Source of the DNA: Nitrospira sp.
GTDB lineage: Bacteria > Nitrospirota > Nitrospiria > Nitrospirales > Nitrospiraceae
Assembly: GCA_030123565.1 (NCBI GenBank)
Contig: CP126122.1
Span: 3,486,800-3,550,799 of the forward strand
Length of the DNA stretch: 64,000 nucleotides
Direction: 5' to 3'
Both the position numbers and the translations under genes were made by a program. Below are positions 62,460-64,000 of the stretch, in pieces. Under the pieces are notes generated by a model. It was not told the origin of the DNA and did no database searches. It saw only the letters and a list, made by a program, of their open reading frames with translations. Position 1 is the stretch's first letter, and each line of letters begins with the position of its first letter.

Positions 62460-64000
62460 CTAGAAGTTCATCCACAGTGACATATAGGCCCAATGTTGAT
62501 TGACCGTCTGATTCAAGGTGCTGGTCAAGTAGCCGCCGCTGAACATGGTGCCGTAGGCTGCCTGGAGCGCCACCTTGCCGTCGGCGAACATTCTTGTGTA
62601 GGCGACGTCGATTTCGTCACCGACATGCGTCTTCGTGTTGTTCGGGTTCGAGAAGACGTAACAGCCTTGCGCGCCTCGATACCAACAGTCCTTGGAATTG
62701 GCCAGATTCAGGTTCGTGTACCACAATTCGATGTGGTCACGTGCCGATGGACGGGCTTGGAAGTTGACCGATGGAGACAACATGTTCTTCCAGGCCTGCA
62801 CGTCCATGTAGCCCATATGGATGTGGTTGGTCGGGAAGAAGTTTTCAAAGGTATTGGCTGTCTTACAGACCTGACCTGCCTGGCCGCAGGTGTTGTTTCG
62901 GCTGTCGCCGGAGGCATAGTCGAAGTTGAAGGCCAGGCGCGGCTTCCAGGCCGTGTCATAGAACGTGTAGCCGATCCAGTTTCTGGTCGCCCAGGCGTTG
63001 ATATGCAAACATTTCTGCTCACCAGTGCAGGCGCCGACCTGACCCATCTGGCCGAACTGCCAGGCGATTTCATTCGAGAAGTCGAATCCGCCTTTGCGCA
63101 TCTCGATCCGGTTCCCGATCATGTGGCGGGTCTGGTTCGAGTGTTTGGCCGTGCCAAGCCCCTGCGCAACGTTATCCGCCGAACTCAAATTATTCTTGTA
63201 ATAGACGTAGAACGGTTCGATCACCATGCCGGGAATGGCCTTGTACTGGTTGTAGAAAATGAACATGTCGGCATCGCGGTTCGCATCCCCAGCCACCTGG
63301 TTGGTCGCTCCACCAGCGACCGCAGTACCACCGGCCACATTAGGTGAACCGCTACCAACCGGAGACGCCTGACCGAGATCGGTTTCCGCATTCCTAAACC
63401 AACCGAAATAGCTGTCCCAGGTCTTGGTCTGGTAGGCGAACATCACGCCGTCATGGGAATAACCGGTGTTGGCCCAATCGAAGTGGCCGAACAGAGAATG
63501 GTTGCCGAAGATCACGTATTGCCGACCGGCCTTCATGCTGAGGCCTTGAATCCCGCCCAGATTCCGCACCAACATGTAGGCGGCTCGCACACCCAAGCGG
63601 CCATTGTTTCCGCCGCCACCGGAGATCCCGCCGTTATGGTTCAAGGGATCGCCGCCGTTGCCGGCGTTGGTGGGGTTTCCGTTACCGCCCCAGGTCGCGC
63701 TGTCGATGATTTCCATGTAGAAGTTGACGTCCGGCGAGAGGTCATAACCGATGCCCAACCGCACCCATTGTTGCACGAAGAAATCGTTCCCGCTGTTTCC
63801 ACCATTGGTCCCCACCCCACCTGGAGCACCCCTGGTTCCAAACGTATTACAAGACCCGTTGGCGTTGATGGCCGCGCCGAAGCAGGTGTGGTTTCTCATT
63901 TCCGGGCGCACACGCAGGTCGGCGCGCATCCAGAGGTTTTTCACGTCGAAGTTCCGGCCGATGACCGGATCGTAGAGCTCGTACGCTTCTTTCTGCGGCA
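62460..64000 (-). CDS. Outer-membrane beta-barrel porin, alginate-export-like (5' end cut by window)
   Basis: The frame runs to the right edge of the window (about 513 codons visible) and has no start inside it: residues QKEAYELYDPVIGRNFDV precede the first internal start (GTG at 63944). It has alternating polar/hydrophobic strands, LRVRPEMRN near the start, a Gly/Asn-rich insert, YMLVRNLGGIQGLSMKAGRQ, and a C-terminal aromatic WMNF, the typical outer-membrane signature. It resembles alginate-export-type porins (AlgE family). Substrate unknown. The signal peptide lies outside the window. Confidence 0.8.
   Translation of the reverse strand, partial: PQKEAYELYDPVIGRNFDVKNLWMRADLRVRPEMRNHTCFGAAINANGSCNTFGTRGAPGGVGTNGGNSGNDFFVQQWVRLGIGYDLSPDVNFYMEIIDSATWGGNGNPTNAGNGGDPLNHNGGISGGGGNNGRLGVRAAYMLVRNLGGIQGLSMKAGRQYVIFGNHSLFGHFDWANTGYSHDGVMFAYQTKTWDSYFGWFRNAETDLGQASPVGSGSPNVAGGTAVAGGATNQVAGDANRDADMFIFYNQYKAIPGMVIEPFYVYYKNNLSSADNVAQGLGTAKHSNQTRHMIGNRIEMRKGGFDFSNEIAWQFGQMGQVGACTGEQKCLHINAWATRNWIGYTFYDTAWKPRLAFNFDYASGDSRNNTCGQAGQVCKTANTFENFFPTNHIHMGYMDVQAWKNMLSPSVNFQARPSARDHIELWYTNLNLANSKDCWYRGAQGCYVFSNPNNTKTHVGDEIDVAYTRMFADGKVALQAAYGTMFSGGYLTSTLNQTVNQHWAYMSLWMNF

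Overview
The window reads as a chromosome segment of a GC-rich, aerobic, cytochrome-rich Gram-negative bacterium, most likely a Nitrospira-like member of Nitrospirota. This is inferred from gene content: a beta-barrel porin, periplasmic c-type cytochromes and a di-haem peroxidase, a complete isc operon, YkgJ proteins, and a DUF3501/Fe-S oxidoreductase/erythrin/PerR cluster. No marker search was possible.

Bases 1-11136 are accessory DNA: the right end of an integrated element whose recombinase gene abuts the 3' end of a tRNA-Glu(CTC) gene. The element backbone (8.3-11.1 kb) is a ribbon-helix-helix gene, a rolling-circle-type replication initiator, an excisionase-like gene and a tyrosine recombinase. 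The cargo to its left is a Fic-family protein cut by the window edge, a 1349-residue SNF2-type ATPase with an unusual cysteine-repeat tail containing a 120-residue tandem duplication, fragments of a second recombinase and of an ArsC-like reductase, and a two-gene nuclease/ATPase pair resembling Lamassu (LmuA/LmuB). The cargo looks more AT-rich than the rest. No matching left attachment repeat was seen.

Bases 11.2-33.5 kb are core genome: small lipoproteins, a secreted cysteine-pair repeat protein, glnS, an ABC-F ATPase (uup), two tRNA-Gln genes beside gltX, a flavin reductase-like protein, the iron-sulfur operon iscR-iscS-iscU-iscA-hscB-hscA-iscX with a divergent ferredoxin gene, a class A penicillin-binding protein, and typA.

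Bases 33.6-45.6 kb hold redox and stress genes: a peroxiredoxin, a thioredoxin-like protein, a formylglycine-generating-enzyme-like protein, a ZorA/ZorB-like proton-channel pair without ZorC/D/E, a two-domain 6-pyruvoyl-tetrahydropterin-synthase-like protein, a PerR-erythrin-Fe-S oxidoreductase-DUF3501 cluster, rfbC, a MoaD/ThiS-like protein, an HU protein, a YkgJ protein, and tRNA-Arg(CCG) and tRNA-Lys(CTT).

Bases 45.6-48.4 kb are a run of very small genes: zinc-ribbon proteins, tiny membrane proteins and a peroxiredoxin-like protein lacking the catalytic cysteine. Bases 48.5-64 kb hold a cytochrome c, a DUF1264 protein, a cytochrome c peroxidase, a three-gene saccharopine-type lysine catabolism operon, PSP1, EVE, YdcF, a PQQ-type sugar dehydrogenase, a second YkgJ protein, thrH, recQ, and the 3' part of an outer-membrane porin gene that runs off the right edge.
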